From the NCBI GenBank assembly GCA_029964075.1, contig CM057149.1:36538900-36602899 (forward strand): a DNA stretch of 64,000 nt, written 5' to 3'. The DNA comes from Patiria pectinifera (Eukaryota > Echinodermata > Asteroidea > Valvatida > Asterinidae). The position numbers and the translations under genes were made by a program. Below are positions 1 to 12,300 of the stretch, one piece after another (within the stretch, counting starts at the first letter, position 1; each line of letters begins with the position of its first letter). Under the pieces are notes generated by a model that was not told where the DNA came from, searched no databases, and saw only the letters and a list, made by a program, of their open reading frames with translations.

Positions 1-2088
1 CTTTTAAGTAAAAAGTCATAAATATATTTGTCAAGTGCAGCCCAACTCTAAAGTACAAACATTGGCTGTGCTGATATACAAAAAAGCCTTGCAAATGGTT
101 ACTCTTACAAAATTAAACAAAATATACAAACAGTTATATTACAGTGTCGTGTCAAATTAGAACTGCGTTGCAATCAGACTGAATTATCTGATACACATGT
201 ATATGGGAAATGTATTAATACAGAGAGACGTACAATTATTTATCAATATATAAACAGAAGCAAAGAATAACTTGGGTTTCAGTACTTATAGCTTGTAACT
301 TAAACGTCTTGTGACGGGCACCTTTCATGCCTGCTTTCAACTTAGATGTAGGCATTCAGCAGCCATTTTGAAGTTTGTTTCATATTGAAAAGTAACAAAA
401 GACATACAGAAAGAGTGGCAACAACTGTCGTAGCTTGATATGGGTTAACGGCTAAAATTGTCCGATAAATGTAATATTATTGTGTGCAGTGGCAGAAACC
501 ACGGTATACACAACGGCACACTGTCGTCGCAACTACGTGTACGGCTCTGAAGCATGGGCGTCGCCAGGATTTTTTTTTGGGGGGGGGGGGTCACATTTTC
601 CCCCAAGATCCTTGTACTTTCTCTAGCATGTTTTCAATTTATAATTTTTTTTCGAGGATGGGCGGGGACATTTGTAACCCCACCCCCACTGACACCCCTG
701 CAGACGCCCATTTTGTTAAATATGTATTAAATGAATAGCAAACGAATAACGACGTCACACCTCTTTCTTGTTTTCTTCTATTTTCGCCCCCCCCCCCCCA
801 TGCTCTGAAGAGATTGTATTAAGTCAGAAATGTTAAAAACGTAAAGAAGGTTCAGAACTTGCTATAACTCTACATTAGCTACGCATTCAACATTAGGCCT
901 AGGCCTACATGTCTTATCAGAGAACCAAAAAACCCCCCAATAAACTGTGATGCGAACATTGCAACACTTAATGGTAGTACTCTTAAACACTCGCAATTCA
1001 TTATATAAATATTTCTGACGCAGTTAGCTTTAAAAATACTCGATTTGCATAGAGTGTATGGCAATATCATAAGCTTTGGGTTTTTATTAATCACACACTA
1101 ATATGTTATGCACCTGTGAAATTACACGCTTTTCAAAGCACATCCATACGATTTCAACAAGACAATTATTCTGTGGACTCATCGCGCGTTCGCGTACAGG
1201 TTCGCGCGCAAATGGCGATAGGTCGATTTGTACACGGAGTCCGTTGGTTAAATTGGCGTTTATTTCGCGTGTTTAAATGAATTCACGTTGAAATTAATTC
1301 CATCATCAAATTCACCCGTTGGTGATGTTATCGTTGAAAATAGCTGATTTTTAGAAGCCTGCTTCGTCTGAAGATAAAAAAATTAACAAAATTGTGCACA
1401 CTCTTTTGCTTTTTGACCAATAAACGTTTAACCTGAAACTGTGCTGTTAACCAGACCATAGCCTGGTTTTCATCACTTGATAGTTCAGTGCATAAATTGA
1501 AGCCGTGGTTGGCAACATGTTTTCTAAAAAAAAAAGTCCCCATAACGCCCTCAATACAAAGTAAAAAAGGTAAGCTTAGAATTTATGTTGTAGCTTTGTT
1601 GACAATGTTGTTTTTCCGACAATCAAATAATATTTTGGTTATCTGTAATAACTCTTCTTCATTTTTGCAGTGTTGGACCTCCCATAGTTTTGCAACCCGT
1701 GATTTGCAAAAATTCAGTTTGCCAACCAAACGTAGAAAGGTCTATGTGTCACAACTTTGCTCATTGAAATGTCAAACTTATAGCGTTTCATTGTGGGGTA
1801 GGCCAACTCACGAGTTTTCTAACGACTGACTTGCGGGATCCCATTGTACCTTTTGCTTCTCTAGAGTTCCCAGTAGCACCCATATCGCCATAAAATAGAC
1901 CTTATGGTTAATTTAATATACCCCTATGGTTAAGACCTAGTTGGAAGGAAATGGTTTGTGCTGTATGGATAGCCCCACACCGTCTGGAAACCTTTTGCTA
2001 TGCATTGATCCATCAACTGGTACAATCTAATACAATGTAGTACATGTGCCAATGGTTAATGAAAACAACGGCTGTTTGATGACGCCAA
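1..2088. other. Flanking DNA with no recognisable gene
   Basis: AT-rich, with poly-G at about 580 and poly-C at about 790 and the small MITE at 553. The longest plus-strand frame (1488-1829, 113 codons) has low-complexity codon use and no domain or splice support. A CpG-rich patch lies at 1185-1215. Confidence 0.6.
553..711. mobile_element. Small MITE with ATGGGCGTC ends
   Basis: ATGGGCGTCGCCAGG at the left, GCAGACGCCCAT at the right, with poly-T/G and poly-C tracts inside, similar in style to the hAT-like pair at 46219 and 47895. It explains the plus-strand frame seen here, which is not a gene. Confidence 0.55.
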
Positions 2089-2223
2089 TTACCAGACCAT
2101 CAGGGGCATCACCGACATCCTGCGGATCTTGGACGTGAAGCTCGGCGGATCCTCGAAGTCGTTGCTGAAGGCAAACTCGCTAACCCTACGGCCGCGGTGA
2201 TGTCGATACGGACCCAACGGAAC
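2089..2223 (-). CDS. Probable last exon of a second, unrecognised minus-strand gene
   Basis: A 135-nt GC-rich block stands out in AT-rich surroundings. On the minus strand it follows a strong acceptor (CCTTGCCTCTTTCAATCAG) and reads 44 codons to TAA: VPLGPYRHHRGRRVSEFAFS, then NDFEDPPSFTSKIRRMSVMP and LMVW. I do not recognise the family. The LRRK stop lies 4 kb upstream, so this would belong to a different gene whose other exons are not visible to me between 2224 and 6150, or to a readthrough isoform. The plus strand of the same block is also open (ITDILRILDVKLGGSS, stop at 2200) but its acceptor is weak. The exon call is moderate, the function unknown. Confidence 0.4.
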   Translation of the reverse strand, partial: VPLGPYRHHRGRRVSEFAFSNDFEDPPSFTSKIRRMSVMPLMVW

Positions 2224-5200
2224 CTGATTGAAAGAGGCAAGGGGAAATATGAGTGTAGCAATTTTGGCCCATATTAATGGGACCCAGACTTCTTAATTCA
2301 CATCGGAGTGAAGAGGACACCATATTTCAGTTAAATATCGAAACAATGGGAGATTCACGACACTCTGTTGTACCAAAGACCGTGCAGAATTGACCTACTC
2401 CTATATTGTCCCATATAAATAAACGGGGGGAAAAAGGAAACGATATTTTGTTTCGCTCTTAAGAACGTTAAACAATTTTCCTATTCAAATTTGTTGGATG
2501 AAGTTCATCATTATGTACTTCAGTTAATCCACCATTGTTGGCTCTTTATAGACAGTGCAATGTTAACTATCAGTTGCCAACGTTCAAGTTGCGTCCTTTG
2601 ATAAAACTGCGTACAACACTCTAACTTTAACTGGCATATAAGCGCCCGTTTGTATTAATGAAATTTACCCTGTCTTCAATATTCAAGTCACTGCAGGGTT
2701 AACGACCATAAAGTTTAGAAATAAGAGAAAACTGATTCTGAACAGAGTTTCGTTATCTGTTGAAGTTAAATCATACCTCAGCTATATGCATATTCCAACA
2801 CTCATTATTTATGCATTCACGACACACCATGAAATGCCATCTAATAATGAATTCTGTACATTGCAAGCGATGTTTTGTTCATGTTGGCATTCTTTCCATC
2901 AGCAGGTGACAGTCGAGTTGTGAATGATTCCTCAAAATGTGGGTCTATTTTGCCATTATAACCAATACTCACATTGGTAACACCTGCCCCATGTTCAATA
3001 CTATGATGATGATGATACCTGAATGAGATTCAGTCACGTCACACACAGTATCTGTGTCATGCATTATTCATGAGATAAGCATGCATAATTCATGAGATAA
3101 GCAAGCATACCTTGGTTTGGGCGGCGTGTGCTGTGATAATCATGATGGAATCCAACTATAAGATGAACAGCTGGAAAATGTAATTTGAAAATGTCAGAAT
3201 ATCGATACAAATTACAGACTCATTCAACCAATCAAAAACTCCCCAGGATTCAACTCGGAACAATCGACCTCTTTCCCCGGGTTTACTGTCTACCTCGAAG
3301 AGACCAGTTGATTGCTGCGTACTGCTCGACACCATGGGAATGAGGTTGGGTGAACAATTTTCATAATTAATTTTCATGAACACAGAACAAGATTTTTTCG
3401 ACTACTAAAAATATTGACACTAATTTTGGCATCGATACTGATTTTGTTGCAGTAACCATATAATCACACAAGACTTAAAAAAAAGGATCAGATTGGATTC
3501 GGGTGGGCTGTTGAATTATATATTCCTAACCATTAAAAAATTCGTGTCGATCCTTGCTATTTATTTGCCTCTACCAAACATAATAAAGAAACAAAACCAT
3601 TATTGCAGTCGAATCCATCACTAGTCCATCACAATTCCTCCAGTCCCAAGTCAATTAACCTATTTATTAAAATGAACTGTTACAGCATTCCTTTGTTCCA
3701 AGTGTTACAAGTGACTGGACGTGCAATGGACTCGTGATGGACTTGTGATAGACTCGACTACACCACTCAAACAAATTAGAGGGTGCAAAACCACATTTAC
3801 AAAGAGGGAAATTATTGCTTGGCCTACCACAAGGTGTGAGCTGAAGATGATAATTTCAAAACATGCTACAAGTTACTGAGGTAAGTGGAACCATTGAGTA
3901 CAATGTCTTGGTATTACTAGGTAAGTTTTGTATTGTGGTGATGTGGTCAATAAATCATTACGTGTACACTTATGCAGTCAAAAAGGAATAATGGTGACGG
4001 ACAAACTTTAATTTTGGCAATCATGCAATCACTACAAGACACATCATACAGACGTAGTTTGACATAATGAGAGTATTGCATACCTAACAAATAGGCAATG
4101 GTTCATTATGTCAAATGTTGAAAAATACAAACGACAACATACATTACAGGAACCAACATTTCCACAAGAGGAAAGCGACTACATTTTCGAGCACCAGCTT
4201 AAAATGAACATAGTTTAAGACATTTTTTTGACTTAGATTGAACACCCCATGCGAAAACAAGGCACCTCCAAGCAAAAAAAAATCATCATTTCATCATTTA
4301 GGCTTCAATGACATAATCAGTTTAATAAAAACAAAATCGGGCAAGGACAGAAAAAGAAGCAAAAAGTGATATTTTGACAAAATTCTTTAAAAAATTCTGA
4401 CGAAGTTGAATGTTGTTTTACTACTTTTGGGAGCAGGCTATTTTTGCCATTGAGCAACACATTTTACAGGCAACATAAAAAAAAGTAGGTCATATTTTTG
4501 TAGCAAATAAAGGCGCTATAATGATGTAGTCTTGGGGTACAAACTTTATGTGTCGCTTATATTAAAAAAAAATGCATTTGTCAAATCTTAAATTTTAGAA
4601 TGTAGTAAATCTGCTAAATTTCTTCAATATACATGATATTTGTAATGCAAGTGTCGTCCAAAAAAGTCCTATAACAGGGCCCTTACTTGCGAACGAAATA
4701 TGGCCAACTTTGCTTTTGCGGATTTCAAATTGTGCCAACAAAATGAAAGGAACGAGGCAAAAGAATCACAACTTGACAACATACACGAGTACATGCAAAA
4801 ACTTCAGAATAAAGAACAGTGTTGCAAACATTTCTGCTGAATGCTGAGGAATTGTCTTGGTATCTAACAAATGCGATGTCGGCACATTCTGTGTACAGCC
4901 CGGTTCATACCAATTTGTAACGTCATGGCAAGTATTCACGCTGTGAATGCGTAAAAGTTGAACATATTTCAACTTGGGCGAATTTCGCAGCAAACGTGCC
5001 ATGACGTCAAATTTGCTTTGCATTCGCATTCGCGTGAAGCATGAACCGGGCTTTAAGGAGACATGTACATGTCTTTACAAAGATTCAAAATCGTAGCGAT
5101 AGCTCAATTCTTCTAATTACACGTATATGAAAAATCCTATTATATTTTCTTTCATACACTTTTTACACAATTTTGTACATGAAATGATCTCTTTTGAATG

Positions 5201-6150
5201 AGTTCCATTCAGTAATTCATTACGGCCATTGATGATGGTTTACAAAAAAGTGAGACTGTTCCTCATCGATTAAGTACAAATTTGATATACATGCATCATT
5301 CACCGAATCGTAAATATGGTAAAATAAAATAGTGACAATCTGTGTGTGCATACACATATACATACAAATGTTACAAATATATACATATTAATACACATGC
5401 ATGATGATTTTTAAAACAATTCCGAAAATGACCAGGTTTTTCAGAAGATATATACAGTCACTCCTAATGCATGCAATGGTAGATGATTCAAATGGAAATC
5501 CACAGAAAAAACAAAGCAAAATATAAACAGCTGCATGAAGTACAAGGAATCAATGGAGCTTTAAACAATGTAGCCATCTTGGACTAGTTCCCTGTATACT
5601 ATATACAGAAAAGTATGACGCCAACTACCAATGACAAGCACCAGACTATTCTATATCCTCATGTGTACACATGACATCCAAGAAAGCCATTTTGTGATGA
5701 AAGCCAATAATTATATGGTGCATATGGGCTCCGTGCACAAGTACCCCTTCAACGGCCAGAAAAGGAGAGTTGGGGGAGACCTAGACTGGTTCCCAGTCCA
5801 TCCACTGCGTATTTCGAATGATCCCAAGTTATTAGGGGTGGGATTAGTCTGCGAGACCATCGCAAGTTAAATGTGAACGTATTCGCGTGTTGACGACGCC
5901 TGATGCTCACGCGAATACGCTGTGGCTAATAGCTTTGGCACATTCAGAAAGTCGTGCGTACTTCACGCGCGAACCGGTACAGTACAGTACGCACACGCTG
6001 TGTGTCCTGTCCACGGAGCACTCAAAAGTGATAAAAACATGCCATCTTTTGTTGGAGCACGGAGCCCATATCACCTCCAAAACGGACCCATCAAAATGAA
6101 AAGCATTGCATTTAAGTGGCTGAATTTTCTTCAAGCAGGATTTTGGTTGA
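2224..6150. other. 3' flank of the LRRK gene, no further exon recognised
   Basis: Should contain the 3' UTR and poly(A) site of the LRRK gene, but no signal is convincing. It holds the MITE at 4897, a TACACATATACATACA simple repeat at about 5345-5400, and a short CGCGAATA inverted repeat at about 5878-5925. If the exon at 2089 is real, other exons of that gene may be hidden here. Confidence 0.5.
4897..5052. mobile_element. MITE with AGCCCGGTTCAT ends
   Basis: Left AGCCCGGTTCATACCAATTT and GTAACGTCATGGC; right GCCATGACGTCAAATTTG and ATGAACCGGGCT. This is an imperfect long hairpin in the 3' flank of the LRRK gene. Confidence 0.7.
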
Positions 6151-6347
6151 TCAGCGCATGACATGGGGGAACACGACTTTAGGATTCAGGTGGAAGGCGT
6201 GACTGGTACGAATGAAATGCTGCACCTTGTGCCAGGATTTCATGGCTTGGGTCTCTGGCTGGCGACGTCTCTCCATGTCTGACTGGAGATAGCGGACTTG
6301 GGACTTGAACTCGGCGTCCCACACCAAGACGTGAGTGTACTGGGTAT
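6151..6347 (-). CDS. LRRK2: LRRK exon 52: last WD40 strand, C-terminal helix and tail, stop codon
   Basis: The exon starts after a CCCCACAG acceptor with two bases completing an Asp codon, and ends at TGA (plus-strand 6151-6153). It begins [20 protein letters not shown], matching the human final strand SCLTVWDINL and the following long helix. It continues with basic and amphipathic sequence and ends VVFPHVMR. The tail after the VLVWD strand is about 55 residues, longer than the human one (roughly 40), where the helix lies along the kinase domain. No AATAAA-type poly(A) signal is convincing in the first 1.1 kb after the stop, so the transcript end is not placed. Confidence 0.93.
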
Positions 6348-9300
6348 CTGTGGGGAAAAACAACGGTAGCTCAAGATGACATGATACTGGGCAAGGAGTA
6401 ATTAACTCAGAGGAGTAATTAACTCTTAAACATGATCTGTTAAAAACAGACTCTTCTGGGCAGCTAGTTGAAATTATTTTTTTCAAATATTGTTTAAATG
6501 CAGATCTTTTGCTTACTTAATAGCAATAATGGTATAATTTTGGAAAGTGGACTATCCTTGACAAAATTATGCTATTGAAAATCAAATTTCAGTGACTTTC
6601 TTGTTGAGGTTATCAGGAAAAATACATTTCTTGAACCGGTATGTCTCTACAAATCATCCAAAAATTCATCTTTAGAGACAAATTTTCTAACCAAAACTTT
6701 CAGAGTATTTATACAACATATTTTGGATAATATATTTGCATAAACTGAAAATCTTCCCCAAATTGTTTATTGGTAATATCACTTCAAAGCTCTGCCCAGT
6801 TTATGTCACAAAGAAGAAACATACAGTTATTTACTCTGGTCAAAGAATATGAAAAAAACAGTTCACAAAATAAAAAACAAATATTGGGCGAAACTTTCTT
6901 CACATTGCCTTTAGGACATGGGTGAATTGGGTGTCTAGATTAAAGGGAAAAAATGTAGCTAAAAATTACAAAAAACAGGTAGTGGGAAACAATGTTTATT
7001 TACTCAGTTCTGAAGACGATTTATTTGTGTTTGGGTAATACAAACAATACATTTCTACTTTGTGTAAAGCAGTAATGTTGCAGATAGAACTTACTCATCA
7101 GGCATATCAGGAATGAATATCTAATGTACAGAAAAATCATTAATTTTTTTCATTAAAAGAAATTGAAGTTTTTACTTTTATACCTGTGTGGTCTGGAACA
7201 CCCGGTCTGCGCACGAAGCCTGATCCTGACGTCACAATGACAGAATTGGACTTGTTTAATCCTGGTGAAAGAAATCATTACATGCAACTTACTGTTTGTT
7301 TAGCTATATCTATGTCACCAACAGAACAAAATGAGGAGTTTCTTGTCTGTATTGTCCTTGTGTGAAAGAAAAGCAATTGAGTTAAAAAGCAAGACAGAAC
7401 TGCTGGTTCCCAGAAAACAAATTCTCTGCATTTTCCCTGATATTTACCTGAGAAATTTGCCAAATTCCATGAAGATGTTTTCACTTCAAGAGGTGATGTA
7501 GCACCTGGAGAGGTGTGTAATATTCACACTGCATAAACACTAGAAAGCCACCACAGCCAGTCAGTCAACGGACACAACTTGGATACACGGCATAAGACGC
7601 ACCTACGCCAAACTGGCAAAAACCTTTCCCTTCTGGGTCACTGTCAAATTCCTTGAGTTCTGCCTGATTTTTGGCATTTTTCCCAAATTCCCCCAACTGG
7701 AAAAATGCTTTCCCTAAAAAACGATTTCCCTGATTTCGAGAATGACTTGGAACCCCGACTGTTGACAATAACAGCAATGTTTTACATTTATTTATTTAAC
7801 CACTGAATGTGAAAATATGCAGAGACCCTATTTACCCACTGGGGTCCTGATGAATGTGAGGATTTCTGGCAAAATGAGACAGAACTGGGCAGAGGTCAAA
7901 GTGAGGGTTTGCAGCAGCCTCGACTCCAGGGGCGCGTGCTCGTTCCTTACACTAACCCCTGGCTGTGATGATGACGTAAATGACACTGAATGGCTATTCA
8001 CAGCGTACTGCGCAGGCATTTTGAAGATTGCACGCCAGGCGCGCCCATAATGCGCTCGCGTGCTTAGCTTCGCACGTAACGTCACGTACGAAAAAAAAAT
8101 TATTATTCAAAAGTCGCGAAGCCTGTACGATATGGATTATGTCAGCCGCATTTTTCGCTAAAAAAAACCCTGTATCTGTGGTTGTAAAGGCACAAAAGGG
8201 GTACGTACATTTAATACAAATCTTTGCTAATTAACACAACGTCCAAACGTTGTGTTTGAAAGGATTGATTCTTCAAAATCACAACTTTTAACATTTTAAA
8301 GATGGCGTCGGCACGTAAAAGGGATAAACTGCAGCCCTAATTATAATATACCGTATTTTAGTATATTTAAATTACACAATTCCAGGGGTTACGATCGCGC
8401 AAGGCATGATGGGAAACAACATGGCGCTGCAAGACCGTACCCACGGGGCACGAGGTTGGGTTTGCAGGTATTAGGATTGAGAATAAAATTCTCCTTACAG
8501 TACTGTTTGTTGCACTTCATTCAGACATTCAGTTGACAAGCTATGGGTGTTTAAAGTTCGCATTTATTGACATGTCAAAAAGGAAAATACTGAGAAAAAG
8601 TTTTGAGTTTCCTATTCGTGAAAATGAAAGGCGGCAATTGTTTTCCTTTAAAACACTTGTATTCCACGATTTTAAACTATTTCTTCAAAACATGCATAGT
8701 AGACACATCAAAGATAACAAATATCAATAAATCTGAAAATTGAAGAAAAAAAAAATCACTCCCGTTCACTTTTTTTTCTATTACGGCCTGTGCCCAGGGG
8801 CTAAGCACAAAAATTTGCTTAGCACAAAAAAAAAGTCTGGTTTATAAAAGCAAGTTACCAGCCAAAAATCCACATGATGTAAAGGCCTATTGCTTGTGAT
8901 TGGTATTCAGCTGTTGTTTGCTTAGCATAAAAATCACATGGAGTTTTGGCTGGTAACCTGCTTTTATAAGCCAGACTTTTTTGTGCTAAGCAAATTTTTG
9001 TGCTCAGCAGCGCGATGAAATTGGCCCCAGTTCTGTCCCATTTTGCAAGAATGCCTCACAAATGTTAAGTATTGATTTTTGACGATATGTGGATATGATG
9101 ATATGAATCAAGCTGTAGTATTTCACGTTTTGGTTGTACAAAGCTTTTAGTTTTAAACAGACAACCTGAACTAACCTTGTCCTTTGACGGCCACCATTGC
9201 TCTCAAGTTGGATGTGTACCGTTTGCTGATGGATACCAGTTGATGCGTGTTGGTATCGATGACAATCAGGTGACCGCCCGCAGTACCTACCCACAATGCA

Positions 9301-12300
9301 ACACGGGGCTGGAGGAGTAACGATTTGATGTAGCAGTTGGATGGCTCAGCTCTGTCTTCCTTGCTGCATGTGCACAAATGAATGACAACAATGTAAATAA
9401 TATATAGGTGTGACAATGTATAAAGTATATATTTTACCGATGTAATATTTAGCATTATTATTTTTATCAGGCTTCAGTGGTAAAAGTACATCAGCGTATT
9501 GTATGTTTTGTAAAAAGTACCCGGATGACTGCAATATTATGTCAATAAAGTACCCGGATGACTGCAATATTATTGATATTGCAGTCATCCGGGCATTTTT
9601 GCAAGTTCACTCACAATCCAGATCGTAGAAAGTCACAGTCAATCAGTCAACAGAGCGTTCAAATGAAATACATTTCTTTGTTCTTGTTCATCCTCTGTTG
9701 ATGACTGGACTTGTTTAAGGACTTGTGATTTACTTGAGATTGGACTTGTGATGGACTTGACTACAAACATGCCAGCAATAGTTACCCGCCACCCACTTTA
9801 CAAAAAAAAGAGAACTTTTGTAGTTTTCCAGTTTTCCAACCTGATGAAATCAGCCACATCAATGGTCAGGGTCATCTTCCGTCGGCTGACGTCCCAGATC
9901 TCAATGATGGAACTGTTCCTTCTGCACAGCCAGATTGCTTTCTCTACAGCAATGCACTTCACCATGGCTGGTCTACAGGTACAAACAAAATATCCGATGA
10001 TTTCTCCAACATGTCGCAACTGGATCATTCTGTCCCCCTAATTCTTATTGGAAGTTTGGCAAAAGGTCTTATTTACAAATTTTGTTTGAATGTCTAATTA
10101 AGCAGCAAAAGTGTCAAGTTATGAGTAAATTGCTAGGAAAAACAAAATCTGCTTGACTGCTTTGAGTACCTTTTAGCACTGAAACAAAGATTTGAACATT
10201 TCATTGGGTCAACAATTCGCAAGATTTTCATGTGAGCCAACCGGTGACTACTCCTACGTTTGATGCAAACGCAGAATTGAACCATGCTTGATAGGAATAC
10301 ATAAGGAGAAACGATTACTGATTTCACGAATGCATACTTGGTGTAAAAATTGAAAACTGCTAGAATTATCTGGGCAAGTGATTTTCAAAAAGTCTCTCTT
10401 ATATCAGGAGGATGGGAAGATATTTTGAAAGGGGCACAGGAAGTAGCGGGGGAGTATCGTCTTGTGGTTAGGGTTTGTGACTCATGATCAGAGGGTCATG
10501 GGTTCGAATCCAGCTGCTGGCCATATCTTATGTCCTTAGGCAAGCCACTTCACCCCACTTGCCTCTCTCCATCCAGGAGTATAAATGGGTACCTGCATTA
10601 GCTGGGGAGTAACCCTTCCAGGCATCCCGTCCAGGGGGAGTAGAAATATTCTCAGTCATTTCATGCTACTGAAACCGGAGATAAACGCCGGCCTGATGGG
10701 CCGCATTGGCTTGTGACAGATTTTACTTTTATTTTATGTTTTACAGGAAGTCACCTTAATTAAACTCTAAAATTTTGATTAAAAAAGGTTGAAATGGCTA
10801 CACTTCAGTCAGAGTTCAACTATCAATGGAGTAAACACACTTTTAGAGGGTTAGAGTAGATCCCATTTTGATAAAGTAACTTCCATAATAATAAAGTTCA
10901 TTTAGCATTTGTGTGTTGAAATATTCAACTTAAATGCAAACTATACACCATGTCAAATTTGTTTAACTTTGTCTCGTAATGCCAACTTTCTCAGCAAACA
11001 ATTCTCTTCTGCACTGCATGTATATCTCTTACAATATGAACAGTTTGAAAGTGTTGATATATTTACTGTTCAATGTGGGCCAAGTTATATACAAAATATG
11101 CTTTAATGTTTGGATTGCCCAGCGAATTCCCGGCAGAACGACGTCAAAGGTAATGAAGACGAGTCATTGGTGTAAACTGAACGGTACTTGTTAACACAGA
11201 GCGAACAACTGACCTCTCTTCTTGGTCTGGTTCCAGTAAAGTGGTACTAGTGTCCGACTCCAGATCAAAGATGCTTAGACTGATGACCTTAGCACTGCAA
11301 GCTAACCAGACCTTGTTACGAGTCAGGGTGATACACTTGATGGGGTCGTCCCTGGAGCCAATGTGCACCATCTTGTCTGGCTGGCAATCCTTGTCCTAGT
11401 GGGAGGCAGGGGAGTTTGGATAAAATAAAGGAATCAACCACAGTTACTAGGAAAGGTATCTTGTGTGGCTGGCAATCCTTGTCCTAGTGGGAGGCAGGGG
11501 AGTTTGGATAAAATAAAGGAATCAACCACGGTTACTAGGAAAAAGTATCTTGTGTGGCTGACAATCCTTGTCCTAGTGGGAGGCAGGGGAGTTTGGATAA
11601 AATAAAGGAATCAACCACGGTTACTAGGAAAAGCATCTTGTGTGGCTGGCAATCCTTGTCCTAGTGGGAGGCAGGGGAGTTTGGATAAATAAAGGAATCA
11701 ACCACAGTTACTAGGAAAAGCATCTTGTGTGGCTGGCAATCCTTGTCCTAGTGGGAGGCAGGGGAGTTTAGATAAAATAAAGAAATCAACCACGGTTACT
11801 AGGAAGAGCATCTTGTGTGGCTGACAATCCTTGTCCTAGTGGGAGGCAGGGGAGTTTGGATAAAATAATCCTATTGTGGGCTAAATATCACAGTGTTATC
11901 ATTATTCGCATGCTTTTCCATAAGGTTTTAATAGGGTAACTGTGGCAGTCAGCAACTAGGTGAATTTGAAGCTCATCAATACTGAGGATTGGCAAGACTA
12001 CTTGAAGATATCTGGAGACAAGGTAAATGCGTGAAACTTTGAGGTTTAATAGTAGCCATTTTGGATCCTTACTATTTCCTCATAATAATATTTAGTCACT
12101 TAAATGCTTTAGAAAATGTTATTGAAGTCAGGATGTGTAAGTAGAACCACCAAAATAAAATGTTAAAAAATTAAAAAATACAAAAAAATCCCAAATATGG
12201 GGAACAGATATATTACACGGCAGGGACTAATGATTTATGCAAATTAGGTATATTTAGGGTCAAAATTAGCGAGGGCATCCACCCACATCTTGTTTGTTAT

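Noticed and set aside
1488..1829. 113-codon plus-strand frame
   Set aside because: AT-driven composition, no domain, no homology that I recognise and no splice context.
2089..2200. Plus-strand coding exon (ITDILRILDVKLGGSS)
   Set aside because: Open, but its upstream acceptor is weak, while the minus-strand reading has a strong pyrimidine tract and acceptor; kept only as an alternative.
3230..3383. Possible exon CSPNLIPMVSSSTQQSTGLF on the minus strand
   Set aside because: No convincing acceptor, and nothing connects it to the exon at 2089.
11372..11868. CRISPR-like direct repeats
   Set aside because: Units are contiguous 88-bp tandem copies without unique spacers, in a eukaryotic intron, and they match the adjacent exon start.
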